From NCBI GenBank assembly GCA_027924645.1, contig BSBN01000233.1, positions 11,550,501-11,614,500 of the forward strand: a DNA stretch of 64,000 nt. Direction: 5' to 3'. Positions 12,416 to 25,300 of this stretch are shown piece after piece; the stretch's first letter is position 1; the number at the start of each line of letters is the position of its first letter. A program made the position numbers and the translations under genes. The stretch is from Cunninghamia lanceolata (taxonomy: Eukaryota; Streptophyta; Pinopsida; Cupressales; Cupressaceae). The notes beneath the pieces are model-generated. The model did not search any database and was not told where the DNA came from. It saw nothing but the letters and a program-made list of their open reading frames with translations.

Positions 12416-14439
12416 TGTAAGGCCTTAACTTAGATGATACCTTTATATACATTATCATGACATTGGATTGTTATTGTTTGATTATTGAGTATGTTAGATA
12501 TTTTAATTCTTTAGAATTGATAATTTGTTAAGTAGATACATTATTTAGAAAATAGAATAACTGCTAATTAGATTTATTTATTTATTTATATTGAATAAAT
12601 TAGAAATTAGTCAAAATAGAGTTGACATGGAAAGTGTAAGGATTTACTTTATAAATATTATGTGCAAACTTTAAATTTCTAGAAAATAAGAATTTACTAA
12701 ATAAAGAAAGCATATTGTCTATACTAAAATAAGAGCAAAATCTTAGTTAATTAGAATTAGATTCAAGATAATTATTGGAAATAGAAATAGATATATTAAT
12801 TAAGTATTATGTTTTTTATTCATAGATTGTTTGTAAATTAAATTATATTATTTAATTCATGCTCTTGAATAACTAAATAAAAGAAAATTGATTTTCTTAA
12901 TTAAAATTTCTAATTGAAAAAGAATATGCATGACACTTGAGATTGAAATTATTGTAAAAACCAAGAGAACATTGGATATGAATTTACACATAGATTTTGA
13001 TCAATTAATCTTTGAGGAGATCCAAAGGAGCTTTGTTTCAAGACTTTGGATAGATTTTATAGAATGGATTAGCATCAATTCAACAAGGAAATTTAATTAG
13101 CATTGAAAGGTTCAATCTTTTTCATGGAATGGTGTAGGAACATGATTTCATAATGAATTAAAATGTACTTAGATTTATGTTTGAATTGTATTGATCGAAA
13201 CTAGGATTTATGAAATTATTAGAAGAGTTCTAGTGATAAAGAAAAAATAAATCTAGGGAATTTAACTTAAAGAATTTGAGATTAATGTAGAATTCAAATA
13301 AAATGAAATTTGATAAAATAGGAATCTTATTTGTATTGATTAAATTTGAAATTAGAAACAATATTCGAACCCTAGGAATCTATAAAGTAGGGAAAGAGAG
13401 ATATATAAACTCCAGTTTTAAATTTTAAACCCTAGGAGATAGAATCAGATCAAATTGAAAATTGTAAACTTTGTTATACTTAATGCTATGATTGTTTATG
13501 ACTAATTGAACTACTGAATTTTAGGGTCTTTTGATTTCAATTAAGTGAACTAAATTTTGGAGTCAAGATTTTGTGAAAGTGTGAACTAGTTTTGATTTTC
13601 TATTTGATTGAAGTAGGGGTAGAACATTCTCACCAAGAATCATCTACACCTATTTTATATATTTATTACAATTAAGAAAATAAGTGACTAAATTTTACAA
13701 GACCTAGATCGTAATTGTAAAGACAAGAATGAAAGATAGTCAGTTTGTCTAAAATGATTATTTTCTATTTCTAAGTGTCTAATATCTATCAAAAAACATT
13801 GATTGGTCTACCATGAAGTAGTAGATGCTTCACTTGGTAAGACTAAATGTTTGAATACATAAGGTAAATGGAAAGTTTAATTTTTATATTTTTGTTGGGA
13901 CATAATTTTAGTACTATATTATTTGATTTGAAATGGCATGTTAGGGTTTTCTTGTACTTGTGATAAAGAGTACAAATATTAAACCAATTGAGAAAGAAAA
14001 TAAATGAATGTTCCTATAAGTAATAAACTAGTTAATTAATCCAATAGTTAAGATGAAAGAAAACATAATAAGGGAAGAACTTGATATTGAACTTGATCTA
14101 ATTGATACATGGTACATTTGTGACCTATGGAAAGAAGATGTTCCATAGCCTCATCAATTAATTAACATTGGTAATTCCTAGTTTGTCTCCATAATCATCT
14201 AGCTTAGGTTTGATAACTTTACTTGGGAAATTAGTAATGAGTTCATATGACTGGGAATGATAATTCTTATATGAAAACAAGTATTTTTATAAGACTTAGA
14301 ACATTATCATCTAGTTAACGTATATAGGTTGTATTGGAAAGATCTCTTAAACATTCTTGTACTCTATTGTGAATTGAATTACTCAATCTATGCATCGGGC
14401 AAGTTATTTTATTATGACATATATTGCAATTATGTTACA
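12416..14439 (+). repeat. 3' LTR of the plus-strand Ty3/gypsy element
   Basis: The LTR starts TGTAAGGCC directly after the polypurine tract. The most likely end is ATGTTACA at 14439, which gives about 2.0 kb and a TGTAA...TTACA terminal inverted repeat. A TATA-like box (ATATATAAAC, 13401-13410) divides it plausibly into U3 and R-U5. I found no matching 5' LTR, so the right end rests on the terminal repeat alone. Confidence 0.45.
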
Positions 14440-14559
14440 TTAAAATGATAGATTGATGTTCATAACTCTTAAAGGAAAAAAATTATATGCACTAATTTTG
14501 TCCATTTAGTATAATATTTTAATGACCTAGAAGAGAGGCCATTACAATTATCATGTAGA

Positions 14560-14830
14560 TGAAGATATAACAATTAAGGAAGAAGAATAGGAAGAAGAAG
14601 ATGAAGGACAACATTAGACTCCTCAAATTAAAAAAAATAGAATTCTAGAAAGATATAGAAATAGATAGAGAAGATTCCATAGAAGAGAGTTACTAAGAGG
14701 ACCAAAGGTAGAGAGTATGACGTGTATCTAGTGAAGTGGAAGAACATAAGTATAGAAGAAGCCACATGGTTTCCCCTACAAGAAGTAGGTGCTATGCATA
14801 CAGACTTGATTTTTTTTTCAAGTGTCATGA
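14560..14830 (+). pseudogene. Chromodomain scrap from a second Ty3/gypsy chromovirus
   Basis: Just past the LTR the plus strand reads GREYDVYLVKWKNISIEEAT followed by WFPL. This matches the core of retrotransposon integrase chromodomains (YLVKWKN..EEATW). It is preceded by an acidic stretch and a basic stretch, as is usual upstream of that domain. It cannot belong to the element ending at 12415. It is probably the tail of an older element into which that one inserted. Confidence 0.5.
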
Positions 14831-14869
14831 GTAAGGGGCCACTTTTTTCTTAGCTAGGGTATTTGATGC

Positions 14870-16570
14870 AAGAACATCTCTAGTCAACAAACAATCTTTT
14901 ATCAACCAAAAACAGTTCTTTTATATTTCTTTATTTTCTTTTTATTGAAGGTTTATTTTTACATTTATGATTATCTAGAGTGATTTCATTAATAAGTTTG
15001 TGAATGTTTTTTGATGTTGTGATAATGTGGAAATATTTTTTGGTGGCATTATTTTCATACCTACTCAAAGATAGTTCCTACCTTTTTCTACACCTTTTTT
15101 ATTAGTTGGAGTTACACAATAATGGTCTGATCATGTTATTAGCTTAGAATTGTATGGGGTTTTATCTAACATGTTTGATCTTTGAAAAGATAGTTTTTGA
15201 AAGGATTTTTAAAGTATTTTATGTTTTCATCAAGAAAGGATAATTGTTTGTGACCAACTTTTGAATTCAAATTTGTGTTACTCCATTGAGTGGATTTGTG
15301 CCATTGGACCATGTATCTAGGAGTTGTTGGACACTTCGATTTACCTTAGTGCCATAAATTTGGATTCCAAAATCATTGTAAACCTTGTTTTACCAATTAA
15401 AAGACAAAACAAGGTTAATAACTAAAAACATATCACTAGGTTTAAAACCTAGCATGTCTCGAAGATCTCACCTATGTTTTGATCCACATCAAATGGATAA
15501 ACATGAAAATTGTAATATACTAAGAAGGCACCTAAGTTGGAAGGTTGTCCCCTTCATCGGTATTGTAGATTTAGGTCTATTGAGAATTAGGATGTTCATA
15601 AATTCACATTCCTTTTGCATTGTAGAACATCTCTTGATCAATCTATCTACAATTTGACAAATTTTAAGAGATATTACTTTCCTATTTCCTCAACCCTATT
15701 CACAATGTAACATGTTGAGTTTAATAATTCTATATTTGATCTTGTGTTCCATCCATTTCTCTATGTTGTTTCATTATGTTTGTATATGTGTTCATTCATT
15801 GTTGTGCTGTTAGGTCAATAGTCCTTAATTGAATTCTTAGACCCTAACCCACATCAACCTATAATAAAAAAAAAATGCTATTTGAGATGAGATAGTATTG
15901 TAGACATGTTTTGGGACTTGCCTTAGTCAAATCCCCGAATAGATTGAGTAGAACTAGATTGGATTGCCTTGTGAATGTAGAGAAGTGAATCCTAGGTGAA
16001 ATGAGTGTGTGTAGCTAGAAAGTATAGTAATAGAGATTTTTTCAATAAAATGTAAGCATCTTGTTAATTGATGTAGTAATTTTTTGTTTTTTGAAACCAC
16101 CTGATATTTTATTACTTCCGTTTTCCTAGGCTTGATCCAATTTGTGTGGATTTGGGACATGATGCCATTCCCTCTACTTTTATTTTAATAGTCTGTAAAT
16201 TGTCTGTGTAATAATATATAAATTTATTTCATAAAGAAAAATATTGTTGTTCTTTCTATGTATTTCCTATACATGATTGTTTATTTAATCTTTGTTTTAA
16301 TAAATATAAAATAGATGCAAAGTAAGATCAACATGCTAATTGAAGTGAAATGAGAGGAGTCGAAATGAAAAAGTAAAAATTGAATAACGAGGATGCAACC
16401 TCTCACAATCCTATCTAGAAGACAAGACTAGATGCACAGTAACATTCATAGAGAGAATTTTTAAATGTGAAAGAAGTTAATTGTAGTACAAAGTAATGAT
16501 TAATATATGGAATAATTAAAAAGTCATTACCATGCTTATTAAAAGAACAGTTAAAACAAGTACTAAATGA
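14870..16570. other. AT-rich spacer, no gene seen
   Basis: Short open frames occur on both strands but none has recognisable content. I see no terminal repeats. Confidence 0.4.
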
Positions 16571-16579
16571 GAAGGAAAT

Positions 16580-17330
16580 GTGCTAAAAAGAGACTTTTCA
16601 TCTCCACTAATAAAACATCATAAGCACCGAATATTTTTTGCAACGTACTATGGGTTGGAATTTCTTGACATAATCTGTTGACATCTCTCTTGGCTCCATA
16701 ATTAACCAGTAGTTTCACAAATTATAAGTTCCCCGAAAAGAAGTAGCATTGGCCAGCCAAGCTTTTAGAAGCTCCCTGTCAAATTTTCTTATAATTAGAA
16801 CCAAACAACTATTTATTACATTTAGGTGAATTTGTGTTGTGAATTCGACTGTAGTCGACGACAGAAGTCGATTATACTTATCCATGCATATGTGGAGCAC
16901 GACAAAGTACCAACTGTTTATGTGAGAGCATTTAGTACCATATCTGGGGGATTTTGAAAGGTGTGAGGCCTCACTTTCACCTAACAATCATATCGATCTG
17001 CAATTTCTACAAATTAAAATGCAGATGTGTTGCCCAATAAATCATTTAATTTTAATGGCAAACAATTATCAAGTATTTCTTACACTTTTTCTGAAATAGA
17101 CAATGACAACCAGTCTGCCGTAAAATAAATCAAGTATATCTTTCCTACTTTTTCTTCTGCCCAACTACTCTGTCAGTTTTAGTGCGGCATCCTTATCTGA
17201 CATAATCTCTAAGGAATGGATCATGATCACAGCTTTATGAAGTATTCTTTTCATTGCATCGTTATATTGTATTGCAGATATGTGTGGGGATAATCACCAG
17301 CCCAAAATTCAAATCTCGTGGAAAAGAATC
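16580..17330 (-). pseudogene. Possible host-gene scrap with an ankyrin-like helix pair
   Basis: The base composition is less AT-biased than its surroundings. On the minus strand, after one frameshift, the text VKLLVNYGAKRDVNRLCQE appears near 16650-16710. This resembles the LL...GA.....N core of an ankyrin repeat. Upstream (about 17165-17285) another coherent minus-strand stretch reads NDAMKRILHKAVIMIHSLEI. Only one repeat-like motif is visible and stops are present. Best read as a decayed exon or captured fragment. Confidence 0.25.
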
Positions 17331-17470
17331 TGACTGCTTTCAACGAAAATGTACCACATTCTATCCGTAATTAAAAAATGAGTTCACATTGTTATCGTTT
17401 TACAACAGTGATGGATACCTGCTCTGAAATTTTTAGCTGTCCCGTCTTTACCTTTCTGCATTAAGTTTAT

Positions 17471-18322
17471 ATCATTATGTGCTGCTTTAAAATATTATTC
17501 AAAAGGTTGTTAATCTCATTTTTATTTGAACTTACCCAATTTGACAATTAATTTTTTTTTTGAAATGGTTAATCTTTAAAGTCGGTTTATAAAAAATTAG
17601 ACACTTAACAATTCTTCTCTTTTAAGCAAAGATAAACAGAAAGATTTCTACAACCAATAAATTATATTCAATAAACAGTGCAATGACTGGCTAGAATTTA
17701 GAAATAGATTGTTTATTTCTGATTCCATTGACCTGAATAGATTTACACTTTAAAATATCATTATGTGCTGCTTTAAAATATTATTCAAAAGGTTGTTAAT
17801 CTCATTTTTATTTGAACTTACCCAATTTGACAATTATTTTTTTTTTTTTTGAAATGGTTAATCTTTAAAGTCGGTTTATAAAAAATTAGACACTTAACAA
17901 TTCTTCTCTTTTAAGCAAAGATAAACAGAAAGATTTCTACAACCAATAAATTATATTCAATAAACAGTGCAATGACTGGCTAGAATTTAGAAATAGATTG
18001 TTTATTTCTGATTCCATTGACCTGAATAGATTTACACTTTAAAATATCATTATGTGCTGTTTTAACATATTATTCAAAAGGTTGTTAATCTCATTTTTAT
18101 TTGAACTTACCCAATTTGACAATTAATTTTTTTTTTTAAATGGTTAATCTTTAAAGTCGGTTTATAAAAAATTAGACACTTAACAATTCTTCTCTTTTAA
18201 GCAAAGATAAACAGAAAGATTTCTACAACCAATAAATTATATTCAATAAACAGTGCAATGACTGGCTAGAATTTAGAAATAGATTGTTTATTTCTGATTC
18301 CATTGACCTGAATAGATTTACA
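17471..18322. repeat. Tandem repeat, three copies of about 286 bp
   Basis: Copies lie at 17471-17756, 17757-18045 and 18046-18322. They are nearly identical, differing mainly in the length of an oligo-T run and a few substitutions. The third copy lacks the last few bases. No ORF is present. The high identity points to recent unequal crossing-over or replication slippage. Confidence 0.85.
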
Positions 18323-20807
18323 TCATTGATTTTCTATCATTGCACGTTTGTGTAATTGTTTTTGTTTATTTGGTTTATGATTCCCACCATTGATATTGTT
18401 CTTATAAGTCAATACAATTTCCTTGTCAGGCTGTTCAATCAAATCCATTAATGAATGCAGTCGTATCAGTTGCTAAAGTTTGGATTTACATGTTCGTTGT
18501 GGGCGCCGTCCAAAGATCTTTTGAAATCTGAGATCCTTCTTACAAGATTGATGATAGGAATTCAGAATAAAAGTTACTCACGCGCATACAATGATTGATT
18601 CACAAAAGACGAGGTAAAGGATCCACTTGCTTACAAAGTCTCTAAACCAACATACTACTTGTCATGAAGGTTTATCTCTATACTGATGTAGCAAAGTGGA
18701 ATGAATTTTTAGTATTGCCTATAGTTATATTGACTATAGAAATCTAACTGAATCTAAATGAAAGACAAGACTGGTTTATGAGGTACATCCATTTAAAAGT
18801 TGTCATTTCAAAAAGAGATTAGAGATTGAGAAGCTCCATCTCTATAATAGTAATATATGATTAGAGGTGTTTATGGGGGTGAGTTTTGGCCCCACTAGAT
18901 TATGTATAGACGTTAGGTATTGTGATATGGTTTGAGAATTGGAATATCTTTATTAAGTAATTTTCTTTTATTAATTTTATCAAAATTTTATTGAATGGAT
19001 AGTTTTACATGTAATGGTAAAATTAGTATATTTAGACTATTTTTTTGGTTTGTTGTTTATTTTAATAGGAATGTTGTAATGTAATAACATATCAATAAGT
19101 GGCATATTTTTGTGTTACTTCATTCATTTCTATTTTAACTTTATTTAGCAATTTTAAAATATTCATTCTTCAATTCAAAATCATCATTTTATTCTTTTAA
19201 ATTATTTTCAAGTGATGTAGGATTAATCCAAATTAATCCCAAAGTTTCTAGAAATGATCACCAAAATTTAACACATTAAATTAAAATTTGAACTCCCCCT
19301 TTTCTATTAACCTTGTGAGGGAATCCTAGCACATATTTTTTGGGAAATGTTATTATGTCATGGCATATAGAGACATTCATTGTACACATAAACATATGGA
19401 AGGAATAACATTAGGGAATCCATTAATTAATAAAACATTTAATTTCAAATTCAAGGGAATTCAAGGAATCAAATTTGCATATCATTGCATGTTATTTTAG
19501 GTCATTCTTTTAATGCCCACAAATTAACTACTGAAAAATCTCAATTACAATCAAACATCTTCTTTTGTCATAAAAATATGTTTAAATGTAATAAGTGTGC
19601 AAATGCATTGTCATTGTATGTGACTCCACATGAAATCAGCATACATGAAGGGTACGTGTCAACAATACATAAGAAACAAGTACTGAATAATGATTACAAG
19701 AAGTGAGACTTATACTTAGTAATTAGATGATGTAAGGTCAAAGGCACCCAAGGTGAAGTACACCAACAAAATCCGTTCAAGTAGACATATCATGGAGCAA
19801 TAATAGAGTAATATTAAGTGTAACACGACTCAATAGAACATATTTAATAATAATTCAGCACTCTTTGCCTACTCCATTAAAGAATCAAGGTGTTAAATAT
19901 AATAGTTTATATCATTTTAATATTTAAAATCAATATACTTATGATTATAAACTATTAATATTTAATAATGCATATAAGATAGTTTAATAAAATATTTTCC
20001 TTTACATTTTATACAATAATTTTAAATATTTAAATATAAATTTTAAGTCAAATCTTGCATTAAAGATAAGATTACTAATTTAAAATAATTAATATTACAT
20101 TTAAAGTCAAAATTTAACTCATTTTATAATTTTATTTTTAAAAAACAATATAAATTATTGTCAAAGACCTCATAACCCCACCATGATTTAATTCAAAATT
20201 AAGTGTAACTAGCTAAAAAAATTTTAACTAAATGTTTAAGGTTTCTAAAGAGGTGAACATCTTATTCATTGGATCTAAGCTAACTCTAAGTCACCATAAT
20301 CTTAAAGAACTCACTTTACTCTTATATTGTAAGTTGAAGAAAGGAGAATGCAAGAGAAGATTTGAAGGCCAAGTTCTATCCAAAATTCAAGAACATGTTT
20401 TTTAGTACCCACCTTCAGTACTATTGCAATGAGTTTTTTAATCTAGTGATTAATATATTATATTGTGTAATATTCATATTAATATTTATTTTTTATTTAT
20501 TATATATTAATTATAAAATTCTTATTTTAAATATCAGTAGAATAATATAATTAATATGTTAATAATAATATTTATAATTAAATTATTGATTATATAAATA
20601 AATTGAATTATCATTATAATGTATTTATATTTATGTTATATTATAGTTAAATGAAATATTGATATGTATTTGTGTATAAGTATTAAATATTAATATATTA
20701 TATTCTTAATATTCATATTAATATGATTATTTAATTTTTCTTCATTGTAATTATAATATTGATATTTGAAATATCTATAGAATAATATTATTAATACTAT
20801 TTTAATA
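18323..20807. other. AT-rich spacer, no gene seen
   Basis: The sequence is increasingly A/T-rich toward 20810, with repeated ATTAATAT-type words. The final part (about 20380-20810) resembles the sequence just right of the LINE (26761-27120), including TAGTACC...AGTACTATTGCAAT. The LINE therefore landed within, or next to copies of, one AT-rich repeat. Confidence 0.4.
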
Positions 20808-20975
20808 ATATATATAGGTGTATAGGTGTGCCCTTTGGTTCGCATTTGCTGCACGTTGGGGGGGTTTTCTTCTTTTGAGGTGTTGTCTCTTGTGGTGGTG
20901 TGCCTGTTTGGAGCCATTGATTTGGATTCAGTGTGGTGTGGGGGGGCATTTTGTGCCCTCACTCATTTGGTATAA

Positions 20976-22359
20976 ATGGCTTCGAATGTGCCTTTGGATA
21001 TGGCGGGTCATGCTTTTTCCATGGCTGGGGAGGATGCCGGAATACCCATTCAATCTTCTTCTAGATCGGATGTGGTCTGAAATGGTTCCCTTAAATTACC
21101 AAAGGTGAATGGATGCTTGGAAAGGGTCCATGAGCGGTCGATTTTAGTAATACAATTGGAGTCGGTAGCTAAGGATATTAATTACTACTGCAAACATGTT
21201 TTGATTTGTAAGTTCATGGGGATGAGGGTTTCTCCCCCATTTCTTGATACATGGATTTGCAACACATGGAACCCAGAAGGAAATTTTGATATTTTGATGG
21301 CTACAAATAACTTCTTTATGGTGGATTTTTCATTTGTCTCGGATCGGAATAGGGCCTTCGAAGGGGGCCCATATTTTTATAATCAAGTGGGTCTCTTCAT
21401 CAAACCATGGCATGCTGGCTTTAACTCAGTGAAGGAGTTACCTTCTAGAATCCCAGTTTGGGTTCATCTTCCTCGGCTACCACTTGAATGCTGGAGAAGT
21501 GATATATTGTGGTCGATTGCGCTATTACTGGGAAAACCTATTGGTCCTTCTCAACAAACTTTGAATAAGAGAATTTTTTCTTATGCTAGGGTTTGTGTTG
21601 AAATTAATTTGAGCTAGCCACTTCGAGACTCTATTGATATGACTATTGGGTCTTGCTCCTAGACTCAACCATTAGATTATGAGACATTACCTTTCAGGTG
21701 TCGGCTATGTCATGAATATGGTCATCTTTAGCGGAGGTGTCCTTGAGCTTCTGGTGTAGCTAGTTCAAGTAATGCTCCTACTTAGCCTAATTTGAAAGAA
21801 GACAAGGGTAAAGCCCCCATGCAGGAAGGTGGGGCTGATAAAGAAGGTTTTATGCTGGTTAAGTCTCGTAATCATGGTCAAGGCCTAAAGAGATCCCTCA
21901 AGGAGAGGTAGGAGGAAACCTTCAATTGATTTGAGACGTTGGAGGATTTGGTCCAGGAGGGAGATTTTTAGATGGACTTGTAGGCAACAATTGGATCTTT
22001 TACTAAGGTTGCTCCTGGGGATCAGCCTAATGTGATTCCTAGTTCAAATCAGCTTGGTGAGTAGGGTACTGGCTCCTGTTCAAGGTGCGTTAGATTTGGT
22101 GCTAGAGGCTTCTTGTGGCTCTCCTAGTGCTGGTGGTGTTCTATCTAAAGTGTGAGGTACTCCAAACTTAGGAATAAGTAAGGCTCCTTCCCCAGCCTTA
22201 GGTTTGCAACCAAAAACCCTCAAAAAAGGGGCTCCTGAGAAACCTCTTAAGGTTGGTAGAAAAAAGAATTTTGAAAAGGTTAATCTAGCTGGTGAGACAT
22301 TGGTTGAGTCAGGTTCGGTGAGGACTATTGATGCTCACTTCTCCCAAGCCCAACGATGA
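20976..22359 (+). pseudogene. LINE ORF1, DUF4283 and CCHC nucleic-acid-binding protein
   Basis: The ATG at 20976 begins MASNVPLD. After an early TGA the frame holds a DUF4283-type domain at about 21200-21615, with text such as FFMVDFSFVSDRNRAFEGGP and PVWVHLPRLPLECW. A zinc knuckle follows at about 21697-21750 (CRLCHEYGHL.RRCP). The tail is Lys/Pro-rich, as is usual for this family, which binds element RNA. A frameshift lies near 22085. The final TGA (22357-22359) overlaps the ORF2 ATG (22356) as ATGA. In-frame stops are mainly TAG for Gln. Confidence 0.75.
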
Positions 22360-25300
22360 TTGTGCTCTCTTAGAATGTGAGGGGTATGAATAGCATCCCT
22401 AAACAAAAGGCTATTTGGGATTTGGTTCGTATTCATTCTCCTGATGTGGTTTTCCTTTAGGAAACTAAGTTATCAGTTGATAGTATGATGAGTGTGGCTT
22501 CAAAGATTTGGAGTCATGGTCAGTGTCAATGTGTTGGTGCTCTTGGTAGCTCTGGTGGGGTTGGATGCTTATGGGACCCACGTAGAGTCAGGTCAATTTG
22601 ATGGTACTTCTCTAGAGGTTTGATTTCTTGTGTTACTTCTCATCTTGAGTCCGGAGAGAGAATACTCTTTTCTAACATCTATGCTCTAGCTGACCTTCAT
22701 GGCAAGGTAAAGTTGTGGGGTTTTGTCAGATATGTGAGGACTTTGGATCCTTATCTCCCATGGATTTTAGCTGGGGATTTTAATGCCATTGTTTCTATGG
22801 AAGAGAAGAGGGGAGGCATTTCTCGCTTGGAGCCTTCTTCTGATCTCTTGTAGGTTAATGTGGCTCTCTTGAATTTGGTTGACATCAAGCTTGTTAATGA
22901 GATGTGGGGATGCTGCTATTTCTAAATGTTTGGATAGATTTTTGGTGTCTAGTTTCTGGCTGGGGGACAGGTGGCTGACTAGCTCTGAGATTTTGGATGG
23001 GCAAGGTTCTGATCATTGGCAAATCAAACTTATTGCTAAGCTTCCCTGGCTTTGTGTAAAGCAATCTTTTAAGTTTCAGCTCATGTGGTTAAGAGATGAC
23101 TCCCTCCATGATCTTCTTCCTGGTTGGTGGAATTTGGGGAAGCCGTCACATGGGACCGCTATGTACTCCTTCTCCAAGAGGCTCCAATATGTGAAATTTA
23201 GGTTGAAATGGTGAAATAGGCAACACTTTGGTAATGTTTTCCATGCAAAACAGTCTGCTCAAGCTCATTTGGACTCGATCACCAGGCAGATTCATGATCA
23301 GGGTCTCACTGAGGATTTGTGTTTGCTAGAAGCTATTGCTGTGAAGGAAGTTGGGGAATACAAATTACGTGAGGAAATTTTTTGGAAACAAAAGTCCCGA
23401 ATCGAGTGGCTTTAGGCGGGAGACAGGAATACCTCTTTCTTCCACAATTCAGTAAAAGATAGGAGACAAGGTAATGCCATTTCTTCTCTCAGGTCTTCGA
23501 ATGGGGAGATCCTCTCCTCCTCTGCTTCTATTTCTGTTGAGGCTGTTCATTTCTTTTCTATTCTACTATCTAAGGATTCCCTTCCTGCGGAGGAGGATGA
23601 TGCTGATATTTTGAATAGTATTCTGCCCTTAGTCACCAGTGAAATGAATGCTTCTTTGCTTCATCCCATTTCTTTGTCAGAGCTTGAAACTATTATGTTC
23701 CAGATGAAAAAGGGAAAAGCTCCAAGGCCTGATGGTTTCCCAGTTGAGTTCTACCAGGAGTTCTGGGAAGTGATTAAGTTGGATTTGTTGGAGGTCATTC
23801 AGGTATCTTTCATGAATAAACAAATGCTGAAATCCATGAATGCTACCTTCCTTTCTCTCATCCAAAGAAGGATGGGGCTAATTCTCTGGATCTTTTTAGG
23901 CCCATTGCCTTATGTAATGTGTCTTATAAGATTATTACTAAGTTGATTGTTGAGCAGCTGAAACCCTGGCTAAGCAGGTTAATTTCTAAAGAGCAAGGGG
24001 GTTTTGTGGCTGGTAGGCAGATTATGGATGGTGTCATCATTGCAACCGAGACAATTCATTCTATGAATCATTCTAAAGAGAAAGCTATGTTTATTAAGTT
24101 GGATATGGGTAAAGCTTATGATCGGGTTAAATAGGCCTTCTTATTTAAAATTTTGGGAGCGTTTGGTTTTGCTGGTGAATGGATTGAGTGGGTGAAGAGC
24201 TGTGTTACTTCTCCTTCCTTTTTGGTGCTAATTAATGGTGAGATGACAGAGTTGTTTGGTGCTTCTAGGGGGCTCAGACAAGGGGACCCTTTATCCCCCT
24301 ATCTATTCATCTTATTGGCATAGGGTTTGGGGAGGTTTATTAGATCCTAGGCGGAGACTGGATTGATTAAGGGCTAGAGTTTTGGAAACAATATTCCCCC
24401 TCAGTCACATTTGCAGTTTGTTGATGACACAGCTCTGATGGGCAGAGCCAAGGTTGAGGAGGCTTCTAGTTGGCGCAGGATTTTGGATTGTTATTTGGCT
24501 GTGTCAGGTCAGAAAATTAATGAGGGGAAGTCTTTTATTTACTTATTTCATACTCCATGGGAGATTCAGAGGAAAATTGCTGGTATCCTTCATTTCTAGA
24601 TTGGCACTCTCCCTTTTGTGTATCTTGGTATTCCACTTGCTATTCATTCACTTCCTAAATTGTTCTAGCAGGAGATTATGGATAAGTTCAGAAATCTGGT
24701 TAGTCATTGGGCTAATAGGTGGCTCTCTTCTACAAGTAGGATGAATCTTCTAAAGTTAGTGGTGCAGGCTCTTCCACACTACAGATGTTTTGTTTTCTAT
24801 GCACCTTCCGACTTTATCAAAGACTTTGAGAGTTTGTCTCGGTAGTTCCTTTGGTCTGGTAACCTCCTTCACAGGAAGTGGAGTTTGGTTAAGTGGGAGC
24901 TATTTGTAGGCTGAACCAAAGTAGGCTACTGGTCTGGGTCTGCATAGAATTGATTTGAATGGACAAGCTTTAGCAACTAAGCTGTATTGGTGGTGGTGTT
25001 CGCAGCAACATCAATCTTGGGCAAAAATTCTCACCTCAAAGTATTTGGGTACAGTTGAGAGTGTGGATGTTGCCCACTTCAATTTGGAGGGGAAGGGTTC
25101 TCTAATTTGGAGTACCCTCAAAAGGGGTGCCAAGTTGGTCAAGCAGGGGTTGTTTTGGATTTGCAATGGGGGGCAGGATGCCATCTTCTGGCATGATTCT
25201 TGGAATGGTTATCCTACCATTTTGTCTACCTAGCCTTACCTATAGAATTTGAGTAGGCATTTTATTGATGCTGGGTGGTGCCATGTTGCTGATTTTAAAA

